Assembly: GCA_013823245.1 (NCBI GenBank) | Contig: PNLU01000002.1 | Coordinates: 1 to 64,000, forward strand | Reading direction: 5' to 3' | DNA length: 64,000 bases | Origin: Alcanivorax sp. | GTDB lineage: Bacteria; Pseudomonadota; Gammaproteobacteria; Pseudomonadales; Alcanivoracaceae | Part shown: positions 60,840-64,000 of the stretch, in pieces | How the letters are laid out: each line of letters opens with the position of its first letter | Position numbering within the stretch: the first letter of the stretch is position 1 | Translations under genes and position numbers: made by a program | Notes under the pieces: generated by a model | Database searches by the model: none | What the model saw: the letters and a program-made list of their open reading frames with translations, nothing else | Told to the model about the DNA's origin: nothing

Positions 60840-62494
60840 CAGTTCACCAGCCTTTCCTGATCCATCAGGGTACGAATCAGCCAGCGCTGGTAGGGCCCGA
60901 CACGCTTCCCCTCCAGGCGGGCATGCGCTTCATGATGGAAAGGGTGATGCTCGACACGCGCGGGCAATACCCAGGACGCAAGCCGCGCACTGTTCCGGAT
61001 CCAGAAGTAGTTCATACGCTGCCAGGCGCCATAGTTCATCTCGTACTGATCACGCACTTCCGGCGGCAGATTGGCTGCGGTGGAAATCTTCTGTACCCAC
61101 ATAGGAAAAATCAGCAATACGGATTGAGGCTTGAACAGATCGTCACGCAGCTGAACCGTCGCATCGGTCACCGTAAGCTGGGGACTCGCCCACATGGCTT
61201 CGTTGTAGGCGATAAATTCGTTCCAGTCCTGTGGCAGTGCATCCTCGGGAATGCCGAACAGCATCGCGAACAGTTTGGTTTCCTGATAGAACTGCTCTTT
61301 CTGCTCGTCCGTGAGCTTGCCCTTGAGCTGCTCATACATCATCGCCAGGGTTTCCCACAGGGTGGCGTGCACCCAGATCATGGCGTTGACTTCGTTGGCG
61401 CGATATTCGGTGCCGCGCTTGAAGGCGCCTGCGTCGTAGTCCATTTCGCCTTCGATCGCTTCGTGGATGGCGTGCACCTGATTGGCCGATCGCATCACCT
61501 GCGGCATGCTGCCATAGGTCATGGTGAACACATGCTGGAACGTGCGCCGCGCGCGTCCCAGTGCATCCTCGCGCACTACCGAATGCTCGTCGATCCCCTG
61601 CGTGATCCAGGGATGGGCGTTCTGCAACAACAATGCCCGTCCGGCACCAAAGCCGCCCGGCGCCATCGGTCCCTGAAGTTTCCACATCATCGAGTCAGGA
61701 CCGAACAGGCCAACACGGCCGTCCGGGATGCGGCCATGCACCCGATACAACTGCTCGCAGAACGCATCCCGGTCCACCCAGCGCGCCATCGGTGCAGAGC
61801 CATCTTCCGGCACCAGTTCGCGCACCCGGTCACGACCCGCGTCACGTCTTTGCGTGGTGCCGTTTACCGCCACTGCCCGTTCACCCTCCGGACGAAAATC
61901 CCGGGGGCATGGCCCGGAAAGATAGCCGGTCTCCGCGCGCACCATCTCCAGATCAAGCCGTGTGCCGTTGCGTGTCAGGCGCATACGCTCTGGCAACCGG
62001 TAGTCGTGCACGCGCATATGATCGCGATAATGGATCTCCCAGTCATCGTCAGTCACGCGTGCAAGCTGCCCGGCCCTGGCATATTCCATGTTCGCTTCCG
62101 GTGTCGCCGGCAGACCGCGCAGCCAGAACGCAAAATGTTGCAGTGGCAAGCTATCGCGAAGCTGGCGTGCCAATGCGGCGGCCTGATGATCCCGCGCGCG
62201 CAGGTCTGGCGCGTCGTCAAACAGGTCTGCGGCGCTGAGCACCACATCCGGCTCACCGACCGGGTCTTTCAGCATCAGCGCCAGGCTGTAACCGCCCTCT
62301 ACCTGGGTGTAACGAAACCAGGCGCGCTCGCGCCCCTGGTCGCCACGCCAGTCAAGACGGCCTTCGATCTGCCATTCCTCAAGATGCTCGGCATCGGCCG
62401 CTTCAAAGTCCATGACGCGGGTCGAACTGCACCCTGCCAACATGCCCAGCAGAGCCATCAGACAGAGCACCTTTTTCCCGATTATTATTTTCAT
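60839..62494 (-). CDS. Fusion lipoprotein: LolB-like domain plus MpaB/DUF2236 oxygenase domain
   Basis: A 551-residue lipoprotein (lipobox LAGC, Cys22, Ser at +2). Residues about 35-190 match LolB: WQIEGRLDWRG, GGYSLALMLKDPVG, the FWLRGLPA segment, DDDWEIHYRDH and LPERMRLTRNGTRLDLEM. Residues about 235-470 match the DUF2236/MpaB oxygenase family (also latex-clearing protein): LFGPDSMMWKLQGP, LLLQNAHPWITQGIDEHS, QVHAIHEAIEG (His341, His344), AMIWVHATLWETL (His376) and a C-terminal helical tail. A lipid-handling domain joined to a haem-type oxygenase domain is not an arrangement I know. It would face the periplasm on a membrane. Start codon ATG at 62494; 17 bases after the acyl-CoA ligase stop. 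Confidence 0.85.
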   Translation of the reverse strand: MKIIIGKKVLCLMALLGMLAGCSSTRVMDFEAADAEHLEEWQIEGRLDWRGDQGRERAWFRYTQVEGGYSLALMLKDPVGEPDVVLSAADLFDDAPDLRARDHQAAALARQLRDSLPLQHFAFWLRGLPATPEANMEYARAGQLARVTDDDWEIHYRDHMRVHDYRLPERMRLTRNGTRLDLEMVRAETGYLSGPCPRDFRPEGERAVAVNGTTQRRDAGRDRVRELVPEDGSAPMARWVDRDAFCEQLYRVHGRIPDGRVGLFGPDSMMWKLQGPMAPGGFGAGRALLLQNAHPWITQGIDEHSVVREDALGRARRTFQHVFTMTYGSMPQVMRSANQVHAIHEAIEGEMDYDAGAFKRGTEYRANEVNAMIWVHATLWETLAMMYEQLKGKLTDEQKEQFYQETKLFAMLFGIPEDALPQDWNEFIAYNEAMWASPQLTVTDATVQLRDDLFKPQSVLLIFPMWVQKISTAANLPPEVRDQYEMNYGAWQRMNYFWIRNSARLASWVLPARVEHHPFHHEAHARLEGKRVGPYQRWLIRTLMDQERLVN

Positions 62495-62511
62495 GATGCG
62501 GGCCTCCCGGC

Positions 62512-64000
62512 TCAGCGTTTTCGCAGGGCTTTCTTGTCGATCTTGCCCACGGATGTCAGCGGTATCGCTTCGACGATGAAGATTTCACGGGGTACCTTGT
62601 AGGGCGACAGCCGTTCCCGGCAGCGCGCCATCAGCTCATTGCGGAGTGCTTCGTCGTTCGCCGCCGCCCCCTTGATCGGATCAGGCATGGGCTGCACATA
62701 AAGTTGGACAATGTCGTTGCCCGGTCGCTGCGTGTCCGGACGCCCGACCACCGCGCACAAGGCCACCCGGGGCAGCGCCTGAACGGTGTTCTCCACTTCC
62801 ACGGAGAACACCTTGTAGCCCCCCACAATCAGCATGTCCTTGCTGCGATCACAAATCGTCAGGTAACCCTCATCGTCCAGATAGCCGATGTCGCCGGTAT
62901 GCATCCAGAGCTGGCCATCGTGCTCGCGCAATGCATCAGCGGTGGCGTCCGGCATGGCCAGGTAACCCTGCATCACCTGCGGCCCACTCACGGTCACCTC
63001 GCCGGGCTCACCGGGAGGCATTTCGCGGTCGGTCTCGGTATCGACGATACGCACCCGTGTGCCGGGCAGGGGCACGCCCACACTGCCGGGTTTGAAGCGC
63101 TGCGCCGGATTGAGTGTCTGCACCGGGCTGGTCTCGGTCATGCCATAGACTTCGCAGAACTTGTTCTCGCCGATGATGGATGCCAGCCGTTCGATTTCTT
63201 CACGCGCGAAAGGCGCCGCGCCCGATACCGCCATGCGCAATCCGGAAAAATCCAGACGGCGAAAGCCGTCGTGCTGACACAACATCTGATAAAGCGCTGG
63301 CACCGCAGCAATAATGGTCGGCGTGCGCTTCTGCATCTCACCCACGAAATGCGCGATATCCCGCGGATCAGGAATCAACAGAAATGTGGATGCGGTACGC
63401 AGCGCATTGAACAACACGGCAGCACCGCCGATGTGAAACAGGGGAAACGCGGAAGCGACGGTCTCCTGCCCCAACCGGTACCCATAAAACACATCGGCCT
63501 GAATATTGTTGGTGAACAGGTTGCGTGAGGTCAGCCGGGCGCCTTTCGGTGCCCCCGTGGTACCGCCTGTATATTGAAGGTAGAGCACGTCATCAATGCC
63601 GAGCCGGGCCGGCGGGCGCGCATCCCCCGGCTGCTGCATCTGATCCGCCAGCGACAACACACGCACGCTCCCCAAAGAGGTGGACAAGCCGGTAAAGGGC
63701 GCGCCGAGATAGTCACCAGGGCCCGACACCAGCACCGTGTCCAGCGAACGCATATCGCCCGCCGCGTGCTGAATCACCTGTTCCCACAATGGCTGCAACG
63801 TCAGCAGCACCCGCACACGGGCGTCGTTGCCCTGATGCGCGACTTCGGTGGGCGTCATCAACGGCGAGATACTGGTGCAGACCATGCCCAGCCGTGCCGC
63901 CGCCCCGAATGCCACCACATACTGCGGCATGTTGGGCAGATGCAGCCCCAGCACATCCCCCTTGCGGCAACCCTGCGCGGTCAGCAGCGCCGCCATACGC
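62512..64000 (-). CDS. AMP-dependent acyl-CoA ligase, N-terminus outside window
   Basis: The C-terminal 494-plus residues of an acyl-CoA synthetase of the long-chain type. The ATP/AMP loop is YTGGTTGAPKGARL, with YGMTETSP, GEVTVSGPQVMQGY, MHTGDIGYLDDEGYLTI and the catalytic Lys in VGKIDKKAL near the end. The start lies beyond 64000, so the gene is partial here. First visible gene of the operon with the LolB-oxygenase fusion, FMN protein and PepSY-type protein. Activating an acid released outside the cell would fit. Confidence 0.93.
   Translation of the reverse strand, partial: RMAALLTAQGCRKGDVLGLHLPNMPQYVVAFGAAARLGMVCTSISPLMTPTEVAHQGNDARVRVLLTLQPLWEQVIQHAAGDMRSLDTVLVSGPGDYLGAPFTGLSTSLGSVRVLSLADQMQQPGDARPPARLGIDDVLYLQYTGGTTGAPKGARLTSRNLFTNNIQADVFYGYRLGQETVASAFPLFHIGGAAVLFNALRTASTFLLIPDPRDIAHFVGEMQKRTPTIIAAVPALYQMLCQHDGFRRLDFSGLRMAVSGAAPFAREEIERLASIIGENKFCEVYGMTETSPVQTLNPAQRFKPGSVGVPLPGTRVRIVDTETDREMPPGEPGEVTVSGPQVMQGYLAMPDATADALREHDGQLWMHTGDIGYLDDEGYLTICDRSKDMLIVGGYKVFSVEVENTVQALPRVALCAVVGRPDTQRPGNDIVQLYVQPMPDPIKGAAANDEALRNELMARCRERLSPYKVPREIFIVEAIPLTSVGKIDKKALRKR

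Noticed and set aside
60779..62602. A 607-residue antisense frame across the LolB-oxygenase gene
   Set aside because: Overlaps a frame with lipobox and two recognisable domains; no motifs in the antisense product.

Overview
The window looks like chromosome from a GC-rich, hydrocarbon-using gammaproteobacterium of the Alcanivorax type. The support is an AlmA-type flavin monooxygenase, a cytochrome P450, a long-form isocitrate lyase, several acyl-CoA dehydrogenase modules, Pta-AckA and gammaproteobacterial housekeeping genes (moeA/moaB, speA/speE, ubiK, comM, glnK-amtB). The genus is inferred from gene content and wording only. I see no rRNA, tRNA, CRISPR array, prophage or insertion sequence.

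Layout. 1-5 kb: aceA, moaB-moeA and a P450. 5-14 kb: a lipoprotein hydrolase, two divergent AraC regulators, then a run of small envelope genes that includes a Kunitz-type (BPTI-like) lipoprotein, and a DUF1778/GNAT toxin-antitoxin pair with two clear palindromic operators. 14-20 kb: small envelope proteins, polyamine synthesis (speA and speE divergent), an AraC/AhpD-like pair. 20-32 kb: lipid and hydrocarbon metabolism (AlmA, a phospholipase D/cardiolipin synthase-like enzyme, then a LysR-controlled set with acyl-CoA dehydrogenase, SDRs, an APH-like kinase, a histidine phosphatase and hydrolases). 32-42 kb: a DUF898-M48-TM2 envelope operon, ackA-pta, glnK-amtB, ubiK and an ankyrin protein. 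42-49 kb: a TetR-RND efflux operon with a readable promoter and operator, comM, and an orphan antitoxin beside the remnant of its toxin.

49-64 kb is the most unusual part. A minus-strand operon encodes homologues of all four central enzymes of levulinate-type 4-hydroxyacid catabolism (SDR, acyl-CoA dehydrogenase, APH kinase, DUF6285; compare LvaD, C, A, B). An AraC regulator separates it from a plus-strand operon of four secreted proteins of unknown function that share one N-terminal signature just after the signal peptide. That operon meets, with one base between stop codons, a minus-strand operon encoding an acyl-CoA ligase, a lipoprotein fusing a LolB-like domain to an MpaB/DUF2236 oxygenase domain, a secreted protein with a covalent-FMN (ApbE target) motif, and a PepSY-type membrane protein. 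I infer a cell-surface oxidative system for a hydrophobic substrate whose products may enter the acyl-CoA and 4-hydroxyacid routes next door. That link is a hypothesis; the individual domain calls are firmer.
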